DNA from: Litsea cubeba
Taxonomy: Eukaryota; Streptophyta; Magnoliopsida; Laurales; Lauraceae
Assembly: GCA_012931725.1 (NCBI GenBank)
Contig: CM022951.1
Span: 69,081,992 to 69,145,991, forward strand
Reading direction: 5' to 3'
DNA: 64,000 nucleotides
Positions 1 through 12,464 of this stretch are shown here, piece after piece. The translations under genes were made by a program, and so were the position numbers. Below the pieces are notes generated by a model. The model searched no databases. It had not been told where the DNA came from and was given only the letters and a program-made list of their open reading frames with translations. Within the stretch, counting starts at the first letter, position 1. Every line of letters begins with the position of its first letter.

Positions 1-332
1 TTGAGAAAACAATAGGATAATGTTCAATTGACCACATATAAAAACTGGGGCCAACCTTTGGTGAACCAAATTGATCATTTGATGGCCAGTCGTGGATGGA
101 AATCATTCGCGACTAATTTCACTTGTGATCTTCATGACCGTCGATCCCCTGTTTTGTGGACTATTAAATGTTATTTTCAGTTTGTTCTTGAGCAAGGTAT
201 TGTTGATTCCATGATGGCCCCACTAGAACAGAGTCTTGTATTTACTAGATCAAAGTGGAGGGCTCTCGTGTTATTATTCTAGTTATTGATCTAACAGTGC
301 ATGCTTTGTATGATATAATAATCAGGTCTTGA

Positions 333-602
333 AGGCTTTGTTCATGGAGTGAGAATCTCTTCAGCAATTACCCAGAACTGGAGGAGGCACTTGTTTGGGT
401 CTACTTCCATTCCAATCTCCCAGAATTCAACACGGTGGAGTGCTGGGGCCCACTCAAAGATGCAGTTGCTCCTTCGCCCGGACTTGATGAAAGATCAGTT
501 CTCTCCGAAGAGCAGCAATTGGGAGCGACCACTGCCATGCCAAGCGGACTGCACATGTTGCTTCCCTCCAATGAGTTTGATTCCATGGCCACAGGACTTT
601 GA
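333..602 (+). CDS. Probable 3'-terminal exon of an unrecognised protein-coding gene (partial)
   Basis: The frame is open from just after an in-frame TGA at 330-332 to a TGA at 600-602. It reads like ordinary protein, with the stretch NYPELEEALVWVYFHSNLPE near its start and a serine/glycine-rich end finishing in DSMATGL. Possible acceptor AGs lie just upstream (326, around 335 and 366), so the exact exon start is unknown. A second open frame (349-624) overlaps but is Trp/Cys/Ser-rich and less protein-like. The rest of the gene would lie upstream, partly outside the window; open sequence at about 190-280 after a TTTTCAG could be an earlier exon. I do not recognise the family. The call rests on composition and position only. 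Confidence 0.35.
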   Translation, partial: RLCSWSENLFSNYPELEEALVWVYFHSNLPEFNTVECWGPLKDAVAPSPGLDERSVLSEEQQLGATTAMPSGLHMLLPSNEFDSMATGL

Positions 603-2587
603 AGTGGACAACAAGACCTCCTAACACAGCTTACACCAACAGCAGTCATGAATGATGATTGGTTGTTATTTGTTACATTTTATTATATATATCTATTGGC
701 TAGGATTGTTGTTAGAGGGACCAAGCTATATTGACTTTACCACTTGTAAATCATGTAAATAGAACTTTCTTCATGTCTCCCATGTCATGCTGCTACAAGT
801 GAACGTTCTTCTGATTAAATTACAAAGCCTGCTTGTTTCTGGAATTTGATGGTCAAGTCCGGATTGCCTTCTCATATTCTCATCTTGTCCTCATGGTTTA
901 TTCTTGCTTTTCCTACGGTAGGCATGATAATGGCATGGACACTATAGAAAGATTTTCTTCTGAGACAGAAGAATGAAAAGCTGTGACCCCAGCACCATCC
1001 CAACACATTACTAGCCACCTACTTGACTTTCTTGTTGCTGCTTGTTCCAGTGTACTCATATCATACACGGATACACCACAAGTGTAACAATTTTGCCAAC
1101 TTTCACTTTAGTATGAGTGATTGATAATCAATCAGATTTTGGTCTAATATAATCGAGGACAATTGCGCATTCAAATAGTTACTCAGGAAATGTTTTCAAC
1201 CAAATGTGCATTCCCCACATTTTTTGTACATAAAAGTCAACCTTGTTTTCAACTAAATACATTACTACCTACCTACTTGACTTAGTTGTGGCGGCTTGAT
1301 CTAATTTACTAATGTCATGCCCCAAATATAGACTTTTCCAATTTTCACTTTAATCAAGAGTAGGAAAAACATAATGTTGGGCTTGTTAAAAAAATGTTAT
1401 TAGCATGCATAATCAATATAATAGTGTAATTATTTTTTAGTAGAAAGAGAAAAGTGTAATTGTTGAAACATTTTGATCATCTTCGCAAGCTGGATTAAGC
1501 AAAGAACAGCCTCACATAAGTTAGAACAGCCTTGCAAACTTGATAGTCTCTCTTTCACTTTCAGCTTCAGGTGAAAGTAGGTATCTTTCGGGTATGAGTA
1601 GGTATCTTTTGGTGAGGTTTGGTGAATGGTGTCAGCCCTAGTTGAGAAAATAGGTGGACGTGGGCTGGTGTGGGCAGTGATCAAGTGAAAAAGTTAAATA
1701 ATAAAATTGAGTTTTTTAAGATCTTATATAAAGAGTTTTTTGGATCTCACGGGTGCGACTGCACCCGCATACTAATGCCTGGGTCCGCCACTTGTTGGGA
1801 CTGAAAGACAAGCCTTGAAAAGTTTTTCAGTTGCAATTGCTCGGATGATCTTTTAAGGTGCTTGAAGCTGAAGGGGCATTGGGTTACTTGGATCACTACC
1901 TGTAAATACTAATGTGACCTTTGTGTATCAATAATAGACACTTTTAAACCAAAAGCTCAAAAATCACATCCAAATGAACAATGAGATGTAGAAAACCTAA
2001 ATGTAGAAAAGTAAAAAAGTAAAAAGGATTATGTTCTCACATACTAAAGTTACCTTATGTTAGTGTATATTGGGTCGGTCGGGTCCCGGGTCCACGGATC
2101 TGAGCTACTATGGATCCGGAACCTGACTCATTTAGGTATCGGTTCCAAAAAAAGGATCTGGAACCGGAACCATTTTCTTATCGGAACCAAAATAAGGACC
2201 CAGACCCGGATCCTAGCGAGTCAGAACCTTCGGGTAATCGGATAATCGGGGACCCATTTACAACCCTAGTGTTGCGGGGTCATGTGTGTGCCTGGGAATT
2301 AGTCTTGTTGGTCAAATACTGCTGACACCTTGTAAAAAAAAATGCCTTCCCTATCATTTTCTCACCCCAAATCTACTAATACATCTTAAAGATATTAAAG
2401 CACAAATAAATATGTTATTTGTTCAGGTATTTTGGAGCCACATATATGAACCACATAGATTCAGATCCAAAACAAAATCCGTATTCCGACCAACTTAGAG
2501 GACTGAGGCCTAACTTTTTATGTCCCCATCTAATTTAATCATGGACTTGGGACCTGTACCAAATTTTCTGATCAGGTCCGTGTCCAT
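603..2587. other. Intergenic, probable 3' UTR then no gene seen
   Basis: The first 200-250 bases may be the 3' UTR of the preceding exon. Beyond this I see only AT-rich sequence and short scattered open frames without ATG context or family resemblance. At 2065-2260 there is a stretch dense in GGTCC/GGATCC/GGAACC words, of a type often seen in decayed plant repeats; no ends could be defined. Confidence 0.5.
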
Positions 2588-2760
2588 GCAACCTCAAGGG
2601 GTAGTTCAGTTGGCCTAGGACCACGGTTTGCACCCGAAGATTGTAGGTTCGAAACTGCACTAGCACACTGAGACTACATGGGAGTTTATCCGGCTTCCCT
2701 CTTGCCCGCTTGAACCCTCTTATAACAAAAAACAAAAAAAAAAAAAGGAAAAAAGAGAGT
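2588..2760 (+). repeat. tRNA-derived SINE (same family as 29089-29270)
   Basis: The 5' part carries a Pol III A box (TAGTTCAGTTGG, about 2602) and a B box (GGTTCGAAACT, about 2646). The 3' end is an A-rich tail. The head matches the SINE at 29089 almost word for word (GGCCTAGGACCACGGTTTG). Probable target duplication: TCCGTGTCCATG at 2576-2587 and TCCGTGTGGATG at 2761-2772, 10 of 12 identical. Confidence 0.75.
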
Positions 2761-3159
2761 TCCGTGTGGATGGAGATCATTGCACACATGTGGACCCCAT
2801 AGAAATATACAATTGCCATAAGTGAGAATGGGGAAATTCGGATGACTCAGCACCACATAGGATGTTGGATCCACCTTGACCTATTGCACTTAACTCGATG
2901 GTCCTTCCGTGCACGTGAATCACGCCCCTACGTGCTGCTTTTGTTGGTTGCTTTCCTTTTTATGCAAGTAACTTCTTTTATCATCAGGCCTGGCCTGGCC
3001 ACATGAAGAGATGAGATCTGCAATGGTGAAGCAAGCCAAAAGAAAAAAAAAAAATCAAGCTGAGGAAGTTGACAGAGACTTGCTTGAGCTTGAGCTTTGG
3101 CTTAAAAGTGCATAACAAGCTTAAAACTCAGTCCTAACAAATAATAATATATGGTCACT

Positions 3160-3462
3160 TTGTTTGTTTGCCAACTCTAGTATTAGAGTTAAGTAAGTTA
3201 AAGCACCCATTTCTAAAATAAAAGTCCCATTAAAAGCACTTTAAATTAAAATTTTCACCATATTTTAAAAAAAAAAAGTAAAAAAAAAAAAACTTATTTT
3301 TCCACTAAAAGACAAAAAAATCTCCACAATCAATAAAAAGTCAAAAAAAATTCTATAATAAACAACTAAAAATAAAATATTATCATAAATCACTTATATT
3401 TTATTATTTTTTTTAAATAATCTTTACTTCACCTAACTCCATTAGTAAAGCCCCCAAACAGC
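3160..3462. mobile_element. MITE-like element with imperfect TIRs
   Basis: The left end (TTGTTTGCCAACTCTAG, then GAGTTAAGTAAGTTAAAG) is an imperfect inverted copy of the right end (CTTTACTTCACCTAACTCC to CCCCCAAACAGC). The interior is AT-rich with A tracts and no coding capacity. It resembles the element at 29451-29749 in its CTTTACTT-type terminal words. Target duplication not resolved. Confidence 0.5.
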
Positions 3463-4954
3463 TAAGAACATGATTCAAGGTAATGTGAGAGGTAACTTTC
3501 TCACCCTTTTGATGCTAATCTCATTTGATTATGATATAATCATTTGATGTCGAGAAAAATTCAATGGTGATATTCTAATACATGTTTATTGAACCGAATA
3601 CATTGACAAGATAAGATGGAACCTAGCCGAGCAGAACAAGCCTAGCTTTAGTTTAGCACATAAATAATTGGGCTGGCTTCTTAAAAAATCATTACTGGGA
3701 ATGTAATGAGTGTGGATTGGCAGTGAAGCCATGAGCTTTGAATCCACTTTTCTACCAGATGCCACATCCTCTGCCTTAATTCGGATGTTTGCAAGAATGA
3801 TATTGTTGCCGACAGTGGATGTAATTACTGAGATTTTACTGCTAGGGCTCATTTTTGTGGGATCAAAGTATCAAAAACTCCTTCACACCACCTCTCCGGA
3901 AGAATTGAACTAAAATTTCCAAAGTGACAATGCACTGCCACTGATGGACCAAAATTCCACTGAGCAATAAAAAGTCACTTATTTTTTGAAATGTGACATC
4001 TTGATTTTGACAAAATCTGATTCGATTTTATGTCTATATATTTTTGGTAAAGTGGAAATTAATCCAATTATAGTTGTGTGCACCATTGAATTTGAAAAAA
4101 AAAAACCTTGTATATCAAGGTTATTTTAACATTCAAAGAAATCCTTATGGATCTTTTACATTGGCCCCTCCAAGAAATTTTTAATTTTATAGCGGCCCCC
4201 CTAAGGCAAAATTTCTGATTTTACTCCTACAAATGTGCCACATATCCCTCTATGTAGAAATTAAAAATACTCAAGGATCTATCCGTGGTTGTAGTGAAAA
4301 AAAAAAAAAAAAAGAAAAAAAAATCCAAATGTGAAACTTCATGGAAAGTAGGCCTGTCGGTGTCACTTGAAAGTTTGAAATTGAATTGGTTGTTTGAACA
4401 ATGTTTCCTGGCTCACATTGCATCTTGTATTCTCCTCGTGTAAAAATGAAAAGCCCAGCAACCAGTCTGCAGCTCTGCATGCACTGTCAGTTCAGTCTGT
4501 TGAGTGTGTCCCACACTCTGACACTCCCACTCCACTCGTTTTCAGGGGAAATAAATGTGACATTTTTAGTTGGGTTCAGGCTTTCCACGTTCCGCTTTTA
4601 GGCCTGTCAAGTGTAAGCACCGGCCATTTGATTTGACCAAGGGGCCTAGACCCAGCCTGGCCTGTCAAAGCCCACAAAAATGAGGGCCCTTATCTTGTCT
4701 AGATTCTAGATGCACCAAGGATAAGGATAAGATTAGACTCAATTTTGAAAAGCCCACCACCTTGAGGGCTGGACTAGGGCAAGACCAAGCCCAGCAAACC
4801 CGACCCCTGGCCCATTAATATAATGTGTGTGTATGTCCTTTTGTCCATTATCTATGTGATCCTCACACAAATATGTGTTTGTATAAATTTATGAATTGAT
4901 CTTTCTAATTAAATATACATGAATATTTTTCATCTACATATATAATCAATTTCA

Positions 4955-5460
4955 AGGCCTATTCGATAATGAATTCTTCTGTATCCCAATTTTATGTAAA
5001 TAAATAGGGCCCATGTCATCAATGATTTCCTATATATTTCAATTTCATGCAAATAAATAAGTCCATTTGACAATAAATTTCTATGTATTCAAATTATATC
5101 CAAACAAACAAGTCCATTTGTACAAACAGGGCCATCTAAATCGGTAGCTTCTTATCTATTCCAATTCCATGCAAACAAAAGAGGCTTTTGAATCAAATAC
5201 TCCATATGTATTTCAATTCCATGTGACCAAATGAACCCATTCATCAATGAATTTGGATGCATTCCAACTCCATGTAAATAGACGGCCCATCATTTCATCC
5301 AAACAAAAAGACTAATTTGATAATATATTCCTATGTATTCAATTCCATGTAAACAAACAAGCCCCCATTTGACAATGAATTCTCATTTATCCAATTCTTA
5401 AAGATAAGCGATCACATTTGAATATCAAATCCATGCAAAACAAGAAGCCCATTTGAATGT
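4955..5460. repeat. Degenerate ~60-bp tandem array
   Basis: A unit of roughly 55-60 bp recurs about eight times. It can be summarised as CATTTGACAATGAATTCC, then TATGTATTCCAATTCCATG, then an A/C-rich spacer such as CAAACAAACAAGCCC. Copies are decayed, with substitutions and small indels. A further isolated unit lies at 6485-6540. The words resemble the ends of the common plant MITEs that begin with a GTTTG-type TIR, so the array may be an amplified element end. Confidence 0.6.
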
Positions 5461-5571
5461 ATCCATAACTGATAAGAAGGGAAAATGAATTTTACTTCTT
5501 CAGGTTTAAGGGCTTAGCCCTATGACATCCTTAGTTCATCCCTTTTAGAGCCTTTAGTTTTAATAAGGATT

Positions 5572-5613
5572 ATGAGGATGAGGATGAGGATGATGACGAT
5601 GAGGATGCTGATG
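5572..5613 (+). repeat. (GATGAG)n-type microsatellite
   Basis: Imperfect GAGGAT/GATGAC trinucleotide-hexanucleotide tract. No coding frame is associated with it. Confidence 0.7.
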
Positions 5614-5717
5614 TTAATGCTTTTTGTTAAAATAGCATGACAATAAATGCAAATGAAGAAACATGAGATATTACACAGATGACACACTTCGTTTTTAAGT
5701 GTTCAAAGTTCGACGGT

Positions 5718-5941
5718 TTTTTTTTCTTTTTTGCTATCGAGGGTTTCCAACCCTGTGGGCTGGACTAATCCCTTCACGCCTAGAGGAAAGCCGTGTAAAT
5801 ACTCCTGTGGCCCCAAGGTGGTAGCACTAATGGACTTAATCTTCGATTCTTGAAGAAGGGAGAACCGGGGTCGATATCAAGACTTCTAGCTCCGGAAGAT
5901 AGAGGAACCGTGGTCCTGACCACTCGGCCAACCCCTTGGAG
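5718..5941 (-). repeat. tRNA-derived SINE, Leu-like head, minus strand
   Basis: Read on the minus strand it starts AAGGGGTTGGCCGAGTGGTC, an A-box-bearing tRNA-Leu-like head, and ends in a T tract on the plus strand (poly-A of the element). Probable target duplication: 5702-5717 and 5942-5957 align over 16 bp, with the four differences all C/T transitions, which fits an old insertion. Confidence 0.65.
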
Positions 5942-6216
5942 TTAAAGTCTGATGGTTGCACATGGTGTAAATTTGCAGCAATAGAATGCAATGATAACTA
6001 ATTTGTAAAAGTTAAACAACTAAAATTAGGGTCCATGTCAAGAGTGAGGTGGGTGTTTGGATATATGCTTGGCAATCTCTACAAATTTCACCAGATTAAT
6101 TAGAGTGGTAAATCTTACAAAGAGTTTCCCTATATTAGCTATATAGCCAACCATAGGGCAGCCTCATATAGGCATATAGCTAGGTTATCATTCTGGGCTA
6201 ATACACAGGATGTTAC

Positions 6217-6541
6217 GAGCTTGTTTGTTTGCATAGGACACAAAAGAAATAAGTACCTAGGAACCACCGCTATAATTGTTTAAAAATGAATATTTAAGGT
6301 GAATACAAAATCTGAGTATCAAATAACATCCTCTTCAGTGGAAAGTAAATTAAGAGAAAATGAGAAATAAATACTGATACCATCACCCTAGTAATTAAAA
6401 TCTTAGGAATGTCAAGGTCAAGCATTGCTTCCTTGTACCCTTCACCCCCGTTATATTCACACTTCAGCTCTTTAATAATTCTTGGGCTAATGCATTTGAC
6501 CATGAATTCCTATGTACTTCAATGCAAACAAAACTGGCCCT
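6217..6541. mobile_element. MITE-like element
   Basis: Left end GCTTGTTTGTTTGCATAGG and right end TGCAAACAAAACTGGCCC are imperfect inverted copies. The interior has no coding potential. The right end matches the unit of the tandem array at 4955-5460. Confidence 0.35.
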
Positions 6542-9283
6542 GATCTCGATTTTGTTCAAACATCAACAATTCTAGGGGGGCATTCATAATCCATTAAAGC
6601 TTTCTTATCATCTACTGGTTAAACCATTTCTCTAATTTCTTCCTCCCAAGAACATACAACATCATGAATCCACTACCACTCATCGGCCCCAATCAAAACT
6701 AAAGCGACGTACCCAATCAAGCAACCATCAGTCCAAATCTCCGTTGTCGCAGTAACTTGTCGAACCAAACCCACCCACTTATACATAAGCTACACATATC
6801 ATTGCTGGCACTATCACCACCCCCACTCTAGTAACCAATCGTCTATTCCCATTCCAAACCATCAAACCTCATATTGCCACCATGATTCTTGCTGCTCTCC
6901 CAGTCCAGTGCTCAGCTATCATGTTCCTCTATCAAATGGTTTTCTTTTTCAGCAAAAGGAAGTTCTTCAATCAAAACAGAGACACTCTATGGAATAGTTG
7001 CTTGAATAAATGTTAGCCGGTTGTCGTAGGAGCTGATAGGGAAAAGATAACATTGAGAGAGATGAGAAATATGGGAGGATGATAATGAAGATGATAGGAA
7101 GCCTACTGGGAGAATGAGAAGAAGAGAGAAATGGAGAGATTGTATTAGTTTTGAGAAGAGGGATGGGGCGCTTTCGAGAATGGGTTTTAAAGGAAAAGCC
7201 CCATCAAATGGAAGATTGGAGATTAAAATATACTGGGTCCTAATGAAGCAGGAAATCATCAGCTTTTTAGTATATTTTCTACAAAATACTCTAGTTATAT
7301 TACTTTCTACTTCATGAGCTCTCCTCTTGGTGAATTCAAACCATTTTGAATCCTCCCAGTGAATGGGTATGCATTCAAATATCACATTCTTTGCCATCAT
7401 ACAGCATTGGATAGAGCACCTAAAACACAAGATAGGTGGCATGTTTGATCCAACAATAAATATGACTTGGGCTAAACTTTTCATGAATCGAATGGTAAAT
7501 GTCAGGTTAATTCTAAGTTTCCATCTCAACTAGATGGATCATGCCAGGAATTATTGCATCTAAATGTTAACATATCAGGCCAGAGTTTAATATAGATGAA
7601 GATGTATGTGTATTTCACTCAATCTTAGTTGTGGCTTTCCTAATTTTTGTTGAATTCCTTGGAACTCATAGGCAGGGGGATTTTGTCCAAGGTTTATTGA
7701 GGTGAAAGAAGGGTAGAGATCCATTTAAGGCATCAGCTTCATTAATCCAGTTTATTATTGAAAACCGTTGGCAAACATTTATAGTGAAGGGATATATTTT
7801 TTATGATCCCTCCCTCATACATCTCCACCTTCAATTCTTTACTCTTTAGCCCCATTCATAGGACAAAGCCTACACTTCAATACATAATACAAAAATGGGC
7901 CCTTGATTCAGACTTGTAGGATATTAGTATGGATCACAGAGAAGATGAGCCAAACTTCTAGGAGCTAATTGCATCAGGTGAAGCGTGGGCAATCAATTCT
8001 CATCAAAATGGAGATTTTATCCTCCGCTGTGAATCACATACTGCAAACGGAATATGTCTGGATTCTTTAACAACAGGTGGAGATATAATTCATACCAGCC
8101 ATCACGAAGGTGGAAAATCAAACTTTTTAAGAGGATAATGTCAATTACTCTTCTTTGCTTGTGCAGAGGCTGCTGAGTGCTGACCCATCACAAGATCATC
8201 CTCGCCACCTTATGGCAAGTTCACCATTTCCGCACCGGTTATATTAGGAAAGGACTTTGATCAGGGGTGAAAATCTACTAGGGTCAATGTTGGCGATCAA
8301 CACGGGCCCTCAAATTTCTCATCACTTAATAGGAAAGGGTTTCCCTCATTTCACTGAGAAAATGAATCCAAGCATTGGATGGAGAAGTTGAAGGACTTCA
8401 GCAACCATCATCCTTGACCCAACACTTTCACCACCTTGTTCCAGATATTATCAATTCTACTAAATGATGAGTGTCATGCGAGAACCAAATTTTCTATTAG
8501 AAGATAAAAATCAAAGCAATGCAAACACAACTAGGAAGTCTTTTGCAGTAAGATGTTTCTATGAAATGTACTTTAAATCACAAATTTATACATGCAAATG
8601 GGTGATATGTTCTCAGTCTTACTATTAAATTACATTTATAAATAAAAATCTATTTAAAAAGTGCAAACTATCGCTTGTGATAAAATATCGCTCACCATAT
8701 CACTTATGACTTGAGAGACAACTAGGAAAATCTGGACAGAAGGACCTGCATCAGGGCAATGCATTTAATTAGAACTTGGATTGGAGTCGGACTTACTTGA
8801 CTCGTAAATAAGGCCAACAGTCTAGATTTGGACCTGGATATTGGGATCTGAATCCGGATCCGGGTTGATGCAGCCCATTGATAGGCCTATTTGGAGCTTA
8901 CAAGAATGGGACTCGGATGTAGTATAATCAAAGTTAGGAGTAAATTGAACTATATCTTTGCCACAGTGACATCATATTCTAACTTGGTGGTGTCAAGATC
9001 ACTGCAATCCAATGGTGAATTCATTTTGGATGAGTGACTCTGGATATAGTAATGCTCAAGGATATGATGTTAAACGCATGAGGTGCTGAGAAATAAACAA
9101 ATTGCATTTTTACGTACTCATAACCACCTGTTAATGAAGTCCTATTTAAAGTGAAAGTGGGAACGTAGAAATGCTCAAGAAGAGCGCAAGAAGATACGGA
9201 GAAACGAAAAAAGTGCATTCATGTTCATTAGCAGCTGAATTCCAGACATATTTGCCGAAGAGTCCAATCAAACTTACCAGTGC
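6542..9283. other. Intergenic, no gene supported
   Basis: AT-rich sequence. The longest open frame (minus, 6987-7529) opens with TTG rather than ATG, and its hydrophobic/low-complexity content does not suggest a family. A short acceptor-like segment at about 8165-8230 is open but isolated. I see no promoter-gene arrangement here. Confidence 0.5.
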
Positions 9284-9291
9284 TTGAGATT
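9284..9291 (+). repeat. Target-site duplication, left copy (TTGAGATT)
   Basis: TTGAGATT abuts the outermost base of the inverted repeat and recurs exactly at 10442-10449. With the preceding C the match can be read as 9 bp if the right terminal base is assigned to the duplication. Confidence 0.85.
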
Positions 9292-10441
9292 GAGTCCTGC
9301 TATTTAAACACAGGTTTTTTCTTTTCCCACACACACTTTTAAAAAAAAAAAAAAAAAAAATATGAAATGACCTCTTTGCCCATCTTCTTCCTTTCTATTT
9401 CCCCACCTCCCCCTTTCACCTCCAGCTCCGGCCAGCACCGGCGCCGGCGCCGGCCTCTCTCTTCCCCTCCTCCCTCTCCCTCTCCTCCCTCCCTCTCCCT
9501 TTCCCTCCCCACTGTTTTCTCCCTCTCCCTCCCCCACTGTTTTCTCTCTTTCCTCCTCCCTTCCCCCCCCCTCCCCCTTTCACCTCCGGATCCGGCCAGC
9601 ACCGGCGCCGGCGCCGGCCGAACTCCCCCTCTTCTCTCTCCCTCTCCCTCTCCCTTTCTCTCCCCACTGTTTTCTCCCTCTCCCTCCCCCACTGTTTTCT
9701 CCCTCTCCCTTTCTCTCCCCACTGTTTTCTCCCTCTCCCACCCTCTCCCTCCCCCACTGTTCTCTCCCCCTTCTCCCGGTCTCTCCCTCCCTCTCCTTCT
9801 TTCTCTCCCTTCTCCCCGCCTCTCCCTCTCCCTTCCTTTCCCCCGTCGGCAGCAGCAGATGCCGATCTGCTGCCGATCTGCTGCTGCCGACGGGGGAAAG
9901 GAAGGGAGAGGGAGAGGGCGGGGAGAAGGGAGAGAAAGAAGGAGAGGGAGGGAGAGACCGGGAGAAGGGGGAGAGAACAGTGGGGGAGGGAGAGGGTGGG
10001 AGAGGGAGAAAACAGTGGGGAGAGAAAGGGAGAGGGAGAAAACAGTGGGGGAGGGAGAGGGAGAAAACAGTGGTGGAGAGAAAGGGAGAGGAGAGGGAGA
10101 GAGAAGAGGGGGAGTTCGGCCGGCGCCGGCGCCGGTGCTGGCCGGATCCGGAGGTGAAAGGGGGAGGGGGGGGGGGAAGGGAGGAGGAAAGAGAGAAAAC
10201 AGTGGGGGAGGGAGAGGGAGAAAACAGTGGGGAGGGAAAGGGAGAGGGAGGGAGGAGAGGGAGAGGGAGGAGGGGAAGAGAGAGGCCGGCGCCGGTGCTT
10301 GCCGGAGCTGGAGGTGAAAGGGGGAGGTGGGGAAATAGAAAGGAAGAGGATGGGCAAAGAGGTCATTTCATATTTTTTTTTTTTTTTTTTTTAAAAGTGT
10401 GTGTGGGAAAAGAAAAAACCTGTGTTCAAATAGCAGGACTC
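9292..10441. mobile_element. Foldback (full-length inverted-repeat) transposable element
   Basis: The whole element is one hairpin. The left arm 9292-9860 is matched by the inverted right arm 9876-10441, around a 15-bp spacer with the axis near 9868. Ends are GAGTCCTGC...GCAGGACTC. Each arm holds, from outside in, a 20-base A (or T) tract, two GC-rich blocks of GCCGGC/CGGCGC words, and a pyrimidine-rich region with repeated CCCACTGTTTTCTCCC units, then GTCGGCAGCAGCAGAT at the tip. Arms differ by only a few substitutions and small indels. An 8-9 bp target duplication suggests hAT- or Mutator-type transposition. It encodes no transposase; long open frames within are by-products of low complexity. 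Confidence 0.9.
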
Positions 10442-10449
10442 TTGAGATT
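10442..10449 (+). repeat. Target-site duplication, right copy (TTGAGATT)
   Basis: Exact copy of 9284-9291 immediately outside the right end of the foldback element. Confidence 0.85.
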
Positions 10450-12464
10450 ATTGATAGACTGAAAAAACAAAGAGATTTAAGAGAAATGAGCCAATCCTGT
10501 CATTTGAACATATTGACCCCATGTCTGACCTAGATGAAACCTACATTTGCTTGATCTAATCCGCTCGTATCACATGCCTTACCTTGATAGAAACTAGCCT
10601 GAACTTCAGTTAACGGTAGTTACATATACCACTGATTGTTCTTTTTTGAAAACACATAATTATGACCGCACTTCTGAGCTCAATGGTACATCTCCAGTGG
10701 AGTGAAATTTGGGCCAACGCCAATGCATATGGGGCATGTGATATGAGCAAGTTCGCCACAGAGGTCAAATCAGGTGGTTAGCAAAGGTCAGTAGTAAAAA
10801 GTTCCTAGATCACACTATGAAGATAGTGTCAACATATAAATACTCGTACCTTTACTTGATGACTATCATGTAGCAATGCGCATAGCTTTGCAAGGTATCT
10901 GTGCAATCCAACAGCATTCCTGTCCTGTTTAACCAAAAAAAAAAAAAACCTGGCCCGTGAACCTACAGATCTGATTTGAGGTTTACAAATTCCACTCTTC
11001 CATCTTTTATTGGAACTTTTTCTAAGCATTCCGCAAGTTCAAAGTAATCTTTTGTTTTCCTCATATATGAAACAATGTTAGTGCATTTACTTTTTCTTTT
11101 AAAACAGTGTTGATCTGCAAAAGATGCTAGAACCTTAAAACCTTAAAAATCTTGGTTTTAACAGTTTTACAGATTGTAAGAATTGATCTCAAAGTGGCTA
11201 CAAATTTCAAATTGGAGTATCACTATCACTGCATTCATGTATCTTAATAAGGCAGTGATCAGATAAGGATCTAGTAAAAAGAAAATTGAATGATTCCTGA
11301 CCCATGGGTATGGATAGTAGGTAACATCAGGCATGTGACATGTACAAATGGTGTCATGGTCTGGTGATCCAGACTGCTAATCTGCTGGGCCCATGCAATG
11401 TGCCATACCCATTAAGTCTCTCAGAACAATTCCAACACTTCTAATGATAATGAGCAAATAGACAGCTAAATAATAAATCCAGCATCAATCCACGTGGTGT
11501 AAAGGAGGCCAAACATTGATGGCTAGTGCCCAATCAATGCTGTGGACCTCGTTTAGAACCCTGAACTCATTTGTCCAATTGCATGAACCCTGATTTACAC
11601 ATAGACCAAGTTACCTGCACCTGGTTTACAAAGATCCAAATGAGCCCTAGGATTAAACTCAAGGCAGGGGGAGTACTGTGCACATCCTTGAGTGTGGAAT
11701 CAAGTAATTCAGCTCCCAGACAAAAGTATTATTCTGCCCAATTGACTGCTCAAATTTCCACAAGGAGTTCTTGATCATAACAATCTTCTTCTTTTTGTCA
11801 CACCCACTCATGTCTGCTACAGTGCTACTGGAGGTCTAACCGACACCTCAACTAACCTACATACAGGAGCATTTACATTAAAAACAAGTATAACAACTAC
11901 AGACAGACTTGAAAACATACATTAATACGTACATGTAAGAGTGAGACGTTCTCCAAAAGACATTGCTTTTCCATTGGCTTTTGGCACGGAATTCCAGTGG
12001 CACTAGAGAAAAAGGTAAGCAAAAGGGGTAGAAAAGCAAAACCACTCAATTCAATTCCCCAAGCATGTATAAAGTTCATTGATAATTGATTATAATGACA
12101 TGGGTTTACCACCAAAAGCCCAAAATCAACAAATTTGAGCCCAAAACTTTACACTCTTTTCTGATACTCCTGAAATTAAACAAAAAAGAAAAAGAAAAAA
12201 GAAAAAAGATACAGAGCTGTTTCCCTCACCTCTCTTCCTTCCTCCTGCTAGTATTAGCAAAGAATTTTACAATCTGAAAACTCAGTAAGTAAAAAATTGG
12301 AGCAGTTTTGTATCACCATCAGCTTTCCTTCTTTCCAGTATTACAACTGTCTGCGTAATGGCCTTCAATGAAAGAGGACTTTGAAAGGCAAGACATTGAC
12401 ACTTTCAAACTGTTAGATGGAACAGTGTTCATGAGAAATCCATATCTGGGCCAGTTTCAATCAC
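10450..12464. other. Intergenic, including probable 3' UTR of the minus-strand kinase
   Basis: No gene is supported. The 300-500 bases nearest 12465 would be the 3' UTR of the minus-strand receptor kinase. Remaining sequence is AT-rich without recognisable repeats. Confidence 0.5.

Noticed and set aside
4140..4260. TTTACATTGGCCCCTCC...GCGGCCCCCC repeat-like text
   Set aside because: Resembles common plant repeat words but has no definable ends or partner in the window.
6987..7529. 180-residue minus-strand open frame
   Set aside because: It opens with TTG, not ATG, and has no domain or promoter context; the length is within chance for AT-rich DNA.
9367..10366. Two 316-residue open frames, one on each strand, rich in Ser/Pro or Gly/Arg/Glu
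   Set aside because: They mirror each other because the region is an inverted repeat of low-complexity pyrimidine/purine sequence; no domain, no independent codon signal.
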